From contig JBGPOW010000057.1 in the NCBI GenBank assembly GCA_041488235.1, positions 1-21,552 of the forward strand: DNA of 21,552 nucleotides, written 5' to 3'. Both the position numbers and the translations under genes were made by a program. Shown one piece after another: positions 1 through 8,391 of the stretch; the stretch's first letter is position 1, and every line of letters begins with the position of its first letter. Source of the stretch: DP-19 sp041488235. Lineage in GTDB: Bacteria; Desulfobacterota; Binatia; UTPRO1. Below the pieces are notes generated by a model. That model made no database searches. It was not told where the DNA came from and saw only the letters and a program-made list of their open reading frames with translations.

Positions 1-108
1 CCTCGGAAGCAACCGCGACGCCCGTCGCAACCACGACCTCGGAAGCAACCGCGACGCCCGTCGCAACCACGACCTCGGAAGCAACCGCGACGCCCGTCGC
101 GACCACGA
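1..108. repeat. 36-bp tandem repeat, three copies plus a degenerate fourth
   Basis: Copies lie at 1-36, 37-72 and 73-108. The first two are identical and the third differs by one A-to-G change. 109-144 is a diverged fourth unit. The period is a multiple of three and each unit encodes the 12-residue linker SEATATPVATTT, so copy number can change without breaking the frame. The array touches the window edge, so its full length is unknown. Confidence 0.9.
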
Positions 109-1313
109 CGGCGGAAGCGACCGCAACGGCCACCGCGCTCGCAACCGCGACGCGCACCGCGACTCCGGTGGCGACCACGACACCCGCCGCGCCGACACCG
201 ACGCCCGCCCCCGGCACGTGCGGCAACGGCGTGCTCGATGCCGGCGAGCAGTGCGACGACGGCAACACCGTCGGCGGCGATTGCTGCTCGTCGATCTGCC
301 AGATCGAGGCGACCCCGTGCAATTTGACGCGCCTCGGGACGGTCGTCGCGCGCGTCACGGCGCCGACCGGCGGCGGCAACAAGAACCTCGAGGTGATCCG
401 CGACGGCGACAAGCCGCCCGTCGGCTCGACCGACTCGACGCGCCAGTACGACACCTGGGACGGCGCCAACACCGCGCCCGAGGACTGGATCGGCTACACG
501 TATGCGGGCGTGCAGACGTTCACCCGCGTCGTGTTTCAGGAGGGCAAGAACTTCTCGGACGGTGGCTGGTTCGACACGCTCACCGTTCAGGTGCGGCACA
601 ACGGCGTCTGGACGACCGTCAGCGGCCTCGCCAGCTCGCCCGCGTATCCGCCGAACGACGGCGTCAACTACGAGAGCTACACGCTGAACTTCTCCGCGAT
701 GAGCGGTGACGGTATCCGTCTCGACGGCAACCCGGGCGGCAGCGCCGACTTCATCTCGGTCGGCGAGCTCGAGGTCTATGGCGGCGTCGTCGGCGCGCAA
801 CCGACCCCGGTGCCGACCGCCACGCCGGGAACGAACCTCGCGCCCATCGCGAGCGCGGTCATCGCGCGCGTCACCGCGCCGACCGGCCTCGGCAACAAGA
901 GCCTCGAGGTGATCCGCGACGGCGACAAGCCGCCGGTCGGCACCACCGACTCGACGCGCCAGTACGACACCTACGACGGCGCCAACACCGCGCCAGAGGA
1001 CTGGATCGGCTACGCGTTCGCGGCGGCGCAGACGTTCAATCGTGTCGTCTTCCAGGAGGGCCTGCACTTCTGGGACGGCGGCTGGTTCGACACTCTCACG
1101 GTCCAGGTACGCGTAGCGGGCGTGTGGACGAACGTGAGCAACCTGAGCATCACTCCCGCATACTCGTTCGGAAACGATGGCATCTACTACCAGAGCTACA
1201 TCCTCGACTTCTCTGCCATCACCGGTGACGGCATTCGCCTCGACGGCGCCCCGGGCGGCTCCCACGACTTCATCTCGGTGGGCGAGCTCGAGGTGTACGG
1301 GCCGGGCGGCTGA
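3..1313 (+). CDS. Secreted protein with two discoidin-like domains (5' partial)
   Basis: The reading frame is open to the left edge, so the N-terminus and any signal peptide lie outside the window. The GTG at 168 is internal to a repeat and is not a credible start. Of 436 visible residues, about 1-70 are a Thr/Ala linker built on the 12-residue unit SEATATPVATTT. Residues 73-106 form a Cys-rich repeat (CGNGVLDAGEQCDDGN, then a CC pair and two more Cys) of the myxobacterial disulfide-repeat type. Two tandem modules of about 148 residues follow at roughly 114-261 and 286-434. Each runs from ARVTAPTG through QYDT-DGANTAPEDWIGY and DGGWFDTLTVQVR to FISVGELEVYG, the pattern of F5/8 type C (discoidin-like, galactose-binding fold) domains. 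They probably bind carbohydrate on the outside of the cell; the ligand is unknown. A third copy lies in the 12475-15156 protein. No enzymatic domain is visible. Confidence 0.8.
   Translation, partial: SEATATPVATTTSEATATPVATTTSEATATPVATTTAEATATATALATATRTATPVATTTPAAPTPTPAPGTCGNGVLDAGEQCDDGNTVGGDCCSSICQIEATPCNLTRLGTVVARVTAPTGGGNKNLEVIRDGDKPPVGSTDSTRQYDTWDGANTAPEDWIGYTYAGVQTFTRVVFQEGKNFSDGGWFDTLTVQVRHNGVWTTVSGLASSPAYPPNDGVNYESYTLNFSAMSGDGIRLDGNPGGSADFISVGELEVYGGVVGAQPTPVPTATPGTNLAPIASAVIARVTAPTGLGNKSLEVIRDGDKPPVGTTDSTRQYDTYDGANTAPEDWIGYAFAAAQTFNRVVFQEGLHFWDGGWFDTLTVQVRVAGVWTNVSNLSITPAYSFGNDGIYYQSYILDFSAITGDGIRLDGAPGGSHDFISVGELEVYGPGG
342..1301 (+). repeat. Internal duplication of discoidin-like module (342-782 and 858-1301)
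   Basis: The two module copies are close at DNA level as well as in protein. For example, the stretch encoding LEVIRDGDKPPVG is nearly identical around 388-423 and 901-939. This indicates a fairly recent in-frame duplication. The 75-bp spacer encodes a short Pro/Thr linker (PTPVPTATPGTN). Confidence 0.8.
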
Positions 1314-1347
1314 TCTCGCAGCGGCGCTGCTGTGCGCGACGCTGGCC

Positions 1348-4300
1348 GTGCCGGCGCCGCGTGCCCTCGCCGCAACCGTTCCCCCGGGATTTCAAGAGAC
1401 GCTCGTCGTCGACGGCCTGACTGCGCCCGCGACCCTCGCCTTCGCGCCCGACGGACGGCTCTTCGTCGGCGAGCAGACGTCGGGAAGGATCAAAGTCGTG
1501 GCGAACGGCGCCGCGACGACGTTCCTCGACGTGAACACGGTCGTCCCGCCGGGCACGCAGTTCGACAGCTACTTCGAGCGCGGCCTCCTCGGGATCGCGT
1601 TCGATCCCGATTTCGCGACCAACGGCTTCGTCTACGTCTACCACACGCTCTGCAAGCAGCCGCCGGCGAGCGGCACGTGCCCGGCCGGCCAATCGAAGAA
1701 CCGCGTGATCCGCGTCTACGCAGCGGGCGACGTCGCCGACGGCGCCACACCCGCCGTGATCGTCGACGACATCGATTCCGACGCCGGCAATCACAATGCC
1801 GGCTGGATCGGCTTCGGGCCCGTCGACGGCAAGCTCTACGTCGCCACCGGCGACGGCGGGCAAGACCACACGAAATCGCAGAACCTCGCGTCGCTTTCCG
1901 GCAAGATCCTGCGCCTCGAGCCGGACGGCACGGTGCCGGCGGACAATCCGTACGCGGGCTCGCAGACGTTTCGCGGCGAGGTGTGGGCCGCCGGTTTGCG
2001 CAACCCGTGGCGGTGCCGGTTCCGCGGCGACGGACGGATGCTCTGCGCCGACGTCGGGCAGGACACGTGGGAAGAGCTCGACGTCATCTTCACCGCCAAC
2101 GATTACGGCTGGCCGACGACCGAAGGACCGTTCACGCTCGCGCAATACCCGACGCTCACCCCGCCGATCTACGCCTACGACCACGACGGCACGGGCGCTG
2201 CGATCATGGGCGGCGACTTCGGCGATGCGACGAATTTCCCTGGTGACTACGGCGCGAGCTACTTCTTCGGCGATTACGTGCGCGGCACCATTCGCCGCAT
2301 CGTCCTCGATCCGACGGGAACCGCCGCCGTCTCGGACGCGCTCGACTTCGTGAGCGGGCTCGGCGGCAACTCCGTCACCGACATCGTCGCGGGACCCGAC
2401 GGCGCCCTCTACTATACCAACATCGGCGCCGGCCGCGTCCGCAAGGTCTCGTACGTGGCGACCAATCACGCGCCGATCGCCATCGCCGACGCGCCGACGA
2501 AATCCGGCGACCCGCCCCTCACGGTCGAGTTCTCGAGCGCCGGAACGCTGGACGAGGACGGCGATCCCCTCACCTATAGCTGGAACTTCGGCGACGGGAG
2601 CGCGCTCGCGACGACGCCGAATCCGACCCATCAATACGCAGCCGCGGGCCAGTATCGCGCGACCCTCACCGTGCGCGACGGCAAGCCCGCGCCAGGACCG
2701 AGTGTCGCGACCGTCGACATCGTCGTCGGCCATCGCCCGGTCCCGCTGATCGCCGAGCCGAGCGACGGCGCCGAGTTCGATGCGGGCGACCTGCTCACGC
2801 TCGCGGGCAGCGCGACCGACGTCGAGGACGGGCCGCTCGCGGCGTCGAGCCTCACGTGGAAGGTCGTCTTCCACCACGCCGACCACACGCATCCCTTCCT
2901 CGACGCGCTCGTCGGCTCGCCGCAGGCGTTCACGACCGCGAACAGCGGCGAGACCGATCCGGACGTGTGGTACGAGATCGTCCTCAGCGCGACCGACTCC
3001 GATCACATGACGGGTACGACCGCGATCGCCGTCGTGCCGCGCACCGTCGATCTCACCTTCGAGACGACACCGCCCGGGTTCGGCGTCACGCTCGACGGTG
3101 AGCCGCACCTCACGCCGTTCGTGGTGACGAGCGTCGTCGGCATGCTGCGGCAGATCGGCGCGCCGGCAGCGGCGGGGTACACGTTCGCGAGCTGGTCCGA
3201 CGGCGGCGGCGAGACGCACGTCATCACCGCGCCGCCGACGCCACAGACGCTCACCGCCGCCTTCGCGGCGCCCCCGACCGCGACGCCGATCGAATCGCCG
3301 ACGCCCGACGCGAGCGCGACGCCGGCCGCCACGACGGCGCCGACCCCGGGCGACACCGCGTCGGCAACATCCGCAGTCGCGACACCGAGCGCGGACGTCT
3401 CGGCGACGGCCATCGCAACGTTCACCACCGGCGCACCAACACCCGCCGTCGCCACGCCCACCGCCGGCGCATCGCCGGGGCCGCTCCTCGGCCTCGCCGA
3501 TCCGGCGGCGGCGCGCGCCGCCGCCGCATGTCAGCGCGCGATCGGGCGCGCGGCAGCCGCCGTCGTGCGCACGACCCTCACCGGTCTCGGACGCTGCACG
3601 AACGCGATCCAACGCTGCATCCAGAGTCGGCGCGACGATCCGACCTGCATCACGAGCGCGCGCACCGTCTGCACCAAGGGCCTCGGCGCCGCATCGGCCG
3701 CGACCGCGAAGCTGCTCACGACCGTGACGCCACGCTGCCCGCGGACCGCCGATCTGGTCGCGGCGCGCGGTCTCGACTACGCGGCGTTCGCGACGCAATG
3801 CAACGCCGTCGGCAACGGCGCCGACGACGTCGCGAGGCTCGCGGTCTGCATCGCGCGGCGCGAGCGCTGCGTCAGCGAGCGGCTCTTCCAACTGGAAGCG
3901 CCGCGCGCCGGCGAGCTGCTGGCAATCGCCGGCGTCGAGCTGCCGCCTGGATCGTGCCTCACGAATCGCGGCGGCGACGGCGCGTATGTCGCCGCCGCCG
4001 ACGCGAAGGCGCTCACCACGTGCGCGGCCACGATCGGTAGCGCGGCGGCGGCATTCGCCGCGAGCCGCGTCGACGCCGTGGCGGGCTGCGCGCAGACGGT
4101 CTTCGAATGCGCGCAGCGGAAGCCGGACCCGGCGGCGCTCGCGGCGTGCATGACGCGAGCGGGAGTCGCATGCGGGCGCTCGGCCGATGCCGCGGCCGGC
4201 GCCGCGCAGTCACGCGCGCGGATCGACGCCCGTTGCGACGAGGCGTCGCTCTCCTACGCGACGTTGCGCGCGCCGGCGGGCGCCAATCTCGACGCGGTCG

Positions 4301-4497
4301 CGGGCGATTGCGTCGAGCAAGGCGTGGACGACATCGAGACGCTGGCGCGGTTCGAACGCTGCCTCGCCCACCAGCACGAGTGCCTCGCCGCCGATCTCGT
4401 CCGCGTGGCCTTCCCGCGCGCGCCGGCGCTGCTCGTGGCCGTCGGACGGACGCTCGCGCCGGCCGATTGCCCCGCGGAATCTGCACCGGCGCCGTAG
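1348..4497 (+). CDS. Secreted sugar-dehydrogenase-like beta-propeller with PKD and 10-Cys domains
   Basis: Residues about 12-368 match the glucose/sorbosone dehydrogenase (GSDH, PQQ-type propeller) family: FAPDGRLFVGE, RGLLGIAFDPDF, NHNAGWIGFGP with the candidate catalytic His, YVATGDGG, GLRNPWRCRF, DVGQDTWEELD and YGWP. A PKD domain follows (about 385-462, YSWNFGDGS). Next is an Ig-like segment with the motif HHADHTHPF, then an ASWSDGG module near 611, an Ala/Thr/Pro linker (about 641-711) and a C-terminal region (about 713-1049) made of two 10-cysteine repeats. Expected role: oxidation or binding of sugars outside the cytoplasm. Start choice is uncertain. A signal-peptide-like stretch, LAAALLCATLAVPAP then RALA, is encoded from 1315, but no ATG, GTG or TTG precedes it in frame short of 1225 (GTG) or 1177 (ATG), both inside the upstream gene. 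GTG 1348 is the only start clear of the upstream gene but it cuts off the hydrophobic core. Confidence 0.8.
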   Translation: MPAPRALAATVPPGFQETLVVDGLTAPATLAFAPDGRLFVGEQTSGRIKVVANGAATTFLDVNTVVPPGTQFDSYFERGLLGIAFDPDFATNGFVYVYHTLCKQPPASGTCPAGQSKNRVIRVYAAGDVADGATPAVIVDDIDSDAGNHNAGWIGFGPVDGKLYVATGDGGQDHTKSQNLASLSGKILRLEPDGTVPADNPYAGSQTFRGEVWAAGLRNPWRCRFRGDGRMLCADVGQDTWEELDVIFTANDYGWPTTEGPFTLAQYPTLTPPIYAYDHDGTGAAIMGGDFGDATNFPGDYGASYFFGDYVRGTIRRIVLDPTGTAAVSDALDFVSGLGGNSVTDIVAGPDGALYYTNIGAGRVRKVSYVATNHAPIAIADAPTKSGDPPLTVEFSSAGTLDEDGDPLTYSWNFGDGSALATTPNPTHQYAAAGQYRATLTVRDGKPAPGPSVATVDIVVGHRPVPLIAEPSDGAEFDAGDLLTLAGSATDVEDGPLAASSLTWKVVFHHADHTHPFLDALVGSPQAFTTANSGETDPDVWYEIVLSATDSDHMTGTTAIAVVPRTVDLTFETTPPGFGVTLDGEPHLTPFVVTSVVGMLRQIGAPAAAGYTFASWSDGGGETHVITAPPTPQTLTAAFAAPPTATPIESPTPDASATPAATTAPTPGDTASATSAVATPSADVSATAIATFTTGAPTPAVATPTAGASPGPLLGLADPAAARAAAACQRAIGRAAAAVVRTTLTGLGRCTNAIQRCIQSRRDDPTCITSARTVCTKGLGAASAATAKLLTTVTPRCPRTADLVAARGLDYAAFATQCNAVGNGADDVARLAVCIARRERCVSERLFQLEAPRAGELLAIAGVELPPGSCLTNRGGDGAYVAAADAKALTTCAATIGSAAAAFAASRVDAVAGCAQTVFECAQRKPDPAALAACMTRAGVACGRSADAAAGAAQSRARIDARCDEASLSYATLRAPAGANLDAVAGDCVEQGVDDIETLARFERCLAHQHECLAADLVRVAFPRAPALLVAVGRTLAPADCPAESAPAP

Positions 4498-4550
4498 TCA
4501 CCGATTCGCCGTGGCACGCGTGCGGGCGCGCAGCTAAGCTCTCGGGCGAC

Positions 4551-5657
4551 ATGTCACGCGTCGTGCTCGCGGTGTTCGGCACCCGTCCGGAGGCGATCAA
4601 GATGGCGCCGGTAGTGCACGCGCTCGCGGCGCGCGCCGGTCTCGAGCCGCGCGTCTGCCTGACGAATCAGCACCAGGAAATGCTCGATCAGGTGCTCGAT
4701 CTCTTCGACGTGCGCGCCGACCGTCACTTGCAGGTGATGACGAGCGGGCAGACGCCGACCGAGGTCGCGATGCGCGTCCTCGAGCGCCTGCCTCCTGTCC
4801 TCGACGACCTGCGCCCCGCCGCGGTCTTGGTGCAGGGCGACACGACGACCGCGTTCGCCGCCGCCCTCGCCGCCTTCTACGGCCGCGTGCCCGTGGGCCA
4901 CGTCGAGGCGGGACTCCGCACCTGGCGCAAGGACTCGCCGTTCCCCGAGGAGCTCAATCGGCAGATGACGACGGCGATCGCGGAATGGCACTTCGCGCCG
5001 ACCAACTGGGCGCGCGACAACCTGCTGCGCGAAGGGGTGCCCGCCGCGAACGTCGTCGTGACCGGCAACACCGTGACCGACGCGTTGCAATGGGTCGCGG
5101 CGCGCGTTCCGGCCGTGCCGCCCGGGATTCCCGATCTCGGGGAGACCCGCCTCATTCTCGTGACCGCGCACCGCCGCGAGAGCTTCGGCGCCGCGTTCCG
5201 CGAGCTCTGCGAGGCGCTGCGCGCGCTCGTCGAGCGCAACCCCGACGTGAGCCTCGTCTACCCCGTGCACTTGAACCCCAACGTGCAGGAGCCGGTGCGT
5301 GCGATTCTCGGCGGCGTCGCGCGCGTGCACCTCGTGCCGCCCGTCGATTATGGGACGATGGTGAGCTTGCTGCGCCGCTCGTATCTCGTCCTCACCGACT
5401 CGGGAGGCATCCAAGAGGAGGCGCCGTCGCTCGGGAAGCCGGTCCTAGTCATGCGCGATACCACCGAGCGGCCGGAGGGCGTCGACGCGGGCACGGCGCG
5501 GCTCGTCGGCACGGCGCGCACGCGCATCATCGACGAGGCGGAGCGGCTCCTCAACGATTCCGCCGCGTACGCGGCGATGTCGCGCGCGCACAATCCGTAC
5601 GGCGACGGCCGCGCCGCCGAGCGCATCGTCGACGTGTTGGCGCGCGTGCTCGCGTGA
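4551..5657 (+). CDS. wecB: UDP-N-acetylglucosamine 2-epimerase (non-hydrolysing)
   Basis: Interconverts UDP-GlcNAc and UDP-ManNAc in the cytoplasm, supplying ManNAc-type sugars for envelope polysaccharide. The 368-residue length fits the family (about 370-380). Visible motifs are the N-terminal FGTRPEAIKMAPV, QHQEM at 41-44, VQGDTTT with Asp97, GHVEAGLRT with Glu119, PFPEELNRQ with Glu134, VTAHRRESFG with His207, YPVHLNPNVQEPV and DSGGIQEEAPSLGKPVLV. These carry the residues equivalent to the catalytic Asp, two Glu and His of the E. coli enzyme. The ATG at 4551 is chosen because it begins this conserved N-terminus; the frame stays open further upstream without homology. No strong ribosome-binding site precedes it. 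It is the first gene of a three-gene operon and its stop overlaps the next start (GTGA). Confidence 0.95.
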   Translation: MSRVVLAVFGTRPEAIKMAPVVHALAARAGLEPRVCLTNQHQEMLDQVLDLFDVRADRHLQVMTSGQTPTEVAMRVLERLPPVLDDLRPAAVLVQGDTTTAFAAALAAFYGRVPVGHVEAGLRTWRKDSPFPEELNRQMTTAIAEWHFAPTNWARDNLLREGVPAANVVVTGNTVTDALQWVAARVPAVPPGIPDLGETRLILVTAHRRESFGAAFRELCEALRALVERNPDVSLVYPVHLNPNVQEPVRAILGGVARVHLVPPVDYGTMVSLLRRSYLVLTDSGGIQEEAPSLGKPVLVMRDTTERPEGVDAGTARLVGTARTRIIDEAERLLNDSAAYAAMSRAHNPYGDGRAAERIVDVLARVLA

Positions 5658-6703
5658 CGCACGTGATGCGCCGGCTCGTTCCGGCGAACTTCCAGGACCC
5701 GTTCGGGCTCGTGGCGCGGCTCGTGCGCTCGCGTGATCCGGCCGCGCTCTTCGCGATCGCCTCGACGGCGCTCGCGGCGTTCGCGATGCCGGTCGACCAG
5801 GTACTGGCGATCTCGGAGCGACGATTGTACGCGCGCGCGGCGGCGCCGCGGTTGCCGATCGTCATCGTCACCGGGGCGCCGCGGAGCGGTACGACGGTCG
5901 TCTCGCAGGTGCTGGCGGCGCAGCTGCCCGTCACCTTCTTCAACAATCTCACCGCCATCTTCCCGCGCGCTCCGATCGTCGCGAATCGCCTCTTCCGACG
6001 ACTGCTGCGACCGCGCCCGCCGGCGTATCGCAGCTTCTACGGTCGCACCGCCGGCTTCGGACGCCAGAACGACGGCCTGCATCTCTGGGACCGCTGGCTC
6101 GGTCACGATCGCTACGCGGTACCCGCGGAGCTCGCGCCCGACGTCGCCGAGCGCATGCGCCGCTTCTTCGCGGCGTGGGAAGCCGTCTTCGGAAAGCCGC
6201 TCCTCACGAAGAACAACGCCCTCGCCACGGGCGCGACGGCGGTGGCGCGTGCCCTGCCGACCGCACACTTCGTCTATGTGCGCCGCGAGCCGGCGTACGC
6301 TGCGCAGTCGATCTTGCGCGCGCGCGAGGTCATTCAAGGATCGCGCGCCGCGCTCTACGGCGTCCCCGATCCCGAGCGCCGCGTCGTGGGCCAGGACGTG
6401 GCGACGCCGGTCGAGGCGGTGTGCGCGCAGCTCGCCTACCACGAGCGCCGCATGCAGGCGCAGCGCGAGGAGCTCGGCCCGCAGCGCTTCCGCGTCGTCG
6501 CCTACGAGGACTTCTGCGCCGCGCCGGAGCGCGTCGTCGAGCGTGTCGGTCGCGAGATCCTCGGTGTCGACGTCGACGTCGCCGCGGTGCGGGCGGCGCT
6601 GCCGTCGTTTCGCAGCACCAACCGCGTGACCGTGCCCACGGCCGACTTCGCCGAGATCCGCACCGGATTGGCGCGCTTCGGCGTCGCCGAGACGTCGCCG
6701 TGA
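5654..6703 (+). CDS. Sulfotransferase family protein
   Basis: Predicted PAPS-dependent sulfotransferase that would move a sulfate group onto a carbohydrate or lipid acceptor. The 5'-phosphosulfate loop is VTGAPRSGTT (about residues 72-81, with the P-loop-like RSGTT). The 3'-phosphate site is YVRREPAYAAQS (about 208-219, Arg210 and Ser219). This arrangement fits the Sulfotransfer_3 type of domain; total length is 349 residues. Start choice: GTG 5654 overlaps the wecB stop by four bases and suggests translational coupling; GTG 5663 and ATG 5666 are alternatives that lose only a few residues. An N-terminal region of about 65 residues precedes the P-loop and contains a mildly hydrophobic stretch. 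The neighbours (UDP-sugar epimerase, membrane glycosyltransferase) suggest the acceptor is a surface glycan or glycolipid; the actual acceptor cannot be read from sequence. Confidence 0.85.
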   Translation: MTHVMRRLVPANFQDPFGLVARLVRSRDPAALFAIASTALAAFAMPVDQVLAISERRLYARAAAPRLPIVIVTGAPRSGTTVVSQVLAAQLPVTFFNNLTAIFPRAPIVANRLFRRLLRPRPPAYRSFYGRTAGFGRQNDGLHLWDRWLGHDRYAVPAELAPDVAERMRRFFAAWEAVFGKPLLTKNNALATGATAVARALPTAHFVYVRREPAYAAQSILRAREVIQGSRAALYGVPDPERRVVGQDVATPVEAVCAQLAYHERRMQAQREELGPQRFRVVAYEDFCAAPERVVERVGREILGVDVDVAAVRAALPSFRSTNRVTVPTADFAEIRTGLARFGVAETSP

Positions 6704-8391
6704 TCGCCGCGCCCTCCGCCACCACGTCGTCCTCGACCCGCGCCCTTTCCACGCTCTCCTCCGGCCGCTTTTGGACGGTGGTGGCGCTCCTCACGATCGT
6801 CGGCACGGCGCTTCGCGCCTGGCACATGACGGCGCAGAACCTCTGGTACGACGAGATCGAGACCGTGCGCATCGCGCAGATGTCGACGGCGGAGCTCGCG
6901 CGCGGCTTCCACGGCGAGCTGCCGCTCCTGCCGACGGCGTGGCTGAGCCCGCTCTACTTCGCGCTGCTGCACGCGCTGCTCCTCGTTCCCGGGGTGCCGC
7001 TCGAGGCCATGCTGCGCGGCTCGTCCGTCGTCATCGGCGCGGCGACGATCCCCGCCCTCGCGTGGACCGGCCGCGCGCTCGTCGGCCCGCGCGCGGCGCT
7101 GGCGGCAACGTGCATTCTGGCGGTGTCGCCGTTTCACGTTTGGTACTCGCAAGAGGTGCGGCCGTACGCGCTGCTCGTCCTCGCGAGCGTCGTCACCATC
7201 GGGCTCTTTCACCGCGCCCTCCTCCGCGGCGGCACTCGCGCCTGGAGCGCGTTCGCGGCGGCGGCGATCGTCGCCCTCTACACGCATCCGACGGCGATCG
7301 TGGTGCTGCTCGTCTGCGCCGTGGCGCTCGTCGTGGCAACGCGTGCTCGCAGCGGCGTGGCCGGCGGTCAGCCGGGCGTGTGGCGCGCCGCCGTCGCGGC
7401 AGCCGCCGTCATCGGGGTCGCCTACCTGCCGGCGATGGCGATGATCCGCGCCCGCGGCGGCAACGACATCGCCGATCCGCGGGGCGTCAGTCTGCTCGAC
7501 CTGCCGTACGCCCTCTACGCCTACGCCGTCGGCTTCTCGCTCGGACCGAGCTCCAGCGAGCTGCACCTCGCGCCGCGTGCCGCGCTCGCCGCCGCGGCGC
7601 CTCTGGTCGTGGCACTGGCGGTGATCTTCGCCGTGCTCGCCACCGCGGGCGTCGTCGCGGTGAGCCGCGGCGTCGCGGAGACAGCGGACGCCCCGCGAGC
7701 GGATGCGGCCGCGCGTGCGCTCGTTCTCGCATGGCTCGCGCTGCCGCTCGCGGTCACCCCGCTGTTGGCGCTCGCGACCAGGAACCCGTTCAGCCCGCGC
7801 TACGCGATCACCGCGTTTCCGGCGTTCGTGTTGGTGCTCGGCGCCGGCGTCCGCCAGCTCGCCGCGCTGGCGACGCGCTCCGCACGCGGCGACGGCACGT
7901 CGTCGCGCGCCGCGGAGGCGCGGACGACGGCCCGACGCGTCTCCGGTGCAGTCACGGGAATCGCGCTCGGACTCGTCGCCACGGTGAGCATGGCGTCGCT
8001 GTACAACCTCGCGACCGACCCGCGCTACGCGAAGGAGGACTGCCGCGCCGCCGCCGACTTCCTCGCCGGCGAGGCGCGCGCCGGCGACCTCGTGATCGTC
8101 AGCGCGCGCTACATGGAGACGGCGGTGCGCCACTACTACGCCGGCGCCGCCGCCGTGATCGGCTACGACCCTCCCGCCGGCGCCGACGCGGGCGCGCGCG
8201 CCGCCGCCGAGCTCGCAGACCTCGTCGACGGCCATCCGCGCGTCTGGCTCGTACGCGCGCGGGCGTTCCACGGCGACCGCGACGGACTCGTACCCGCGGC
8301 ACTGGCGACGCTCCTCGAAGCCGGCGCCGTCCAGGCGTTTCCGGGCGTCACCGTGCAGCGTTTCACCGCTCCCGCCGACGGCAGGCGCTGA
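6700..8391 (+). CDS. Polytopic membrane glycosyltransferase (ArnT/PMT-like)
   Basis: A 563-residue integral membrane protein with many hydrophobic segments; the first is about residues 25-40. Right after it comes LWYDEIETVRIA, where the acidic pair of the first periplasmic loop sits as in the PMT_2/ArnT superfamily (GT-C fold). Those enzymes use polyprenyl-phosphate-linked sugars on the periplasmic face. VSPFHVWYSQEVRPYALL near 140-157 and NPFSPRYAITAFPAF further on are typical of this family. About 120 C-terminal residues form a soluble, probably periplasmic domain (DLVIVSARYMETAVRHYYAG). The start is GTG 6700, overlapping the sulfotransferase stop by four bases in the same GTGA pattern as the previous junction. 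It probably transfers a sugar to a lipid, glycan or protein in the envelope; donor and acceptor are unknown. It ends the operon. Confidence 0.85.
   Translation: MIAAPSATTSSSTRALSTLSSGRFWTVVALLTIVGTALRAWHMTAQNLWYDEIETVRIAQMSTAELARGFHGELPLLPTAWLSPLYFALLHALLLVPGVPLEAMLRGSSVVIGAATIPALAWTGRALVGPRAALAATCILAVSPFHVWYSQEVRPYALLVLASVVTIGLFHRALLRGGTRAWSAFAAAAIVALYTHPTAIVVLLVCAVALVVATRARSGVAGGQPGVWRAAVAAAAVIGVAYLPAMAMIRARGGNDIADPRGVSLLDLPYALYAYAVGFSLGPSSSELHLAPRAALAAAAPLVVALAVIFAVLATAGVVAVSRGVAETADAPRADAAARALVLAWLALPLAVTPLLALATRNPFSPRYAITAFPAFVLVLGAGVRQLAALATRSARGDGTSSRAAEARTTARRVSGAVTGIALGLVATVSMASLYNLATDPRYAKEDCRAAADFLAGEARAGDLVIVSARYMETAVRHYYAGAAAVIGYDPPAGADAGARAAAELADLVDGHPRVWLVRARAFHGDRDGLVPAALATLLEAGAVQAFPGVTVQRFTAPADGRR

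Noticed and set aside
1..108. CRISPR array
   Set aside because: The 36-bp units are contiguous with no unique spacers, and they encode an in-frame protein linker.
1270..3891. 873-codon minus-strand frame opposite the first propeller gene
   Set aside because: An antisense shadow typical of high-GC coding DNA; the product is Arg/Glu/Ala-rich without any domain, whereas the plus strand gives a clear family match.
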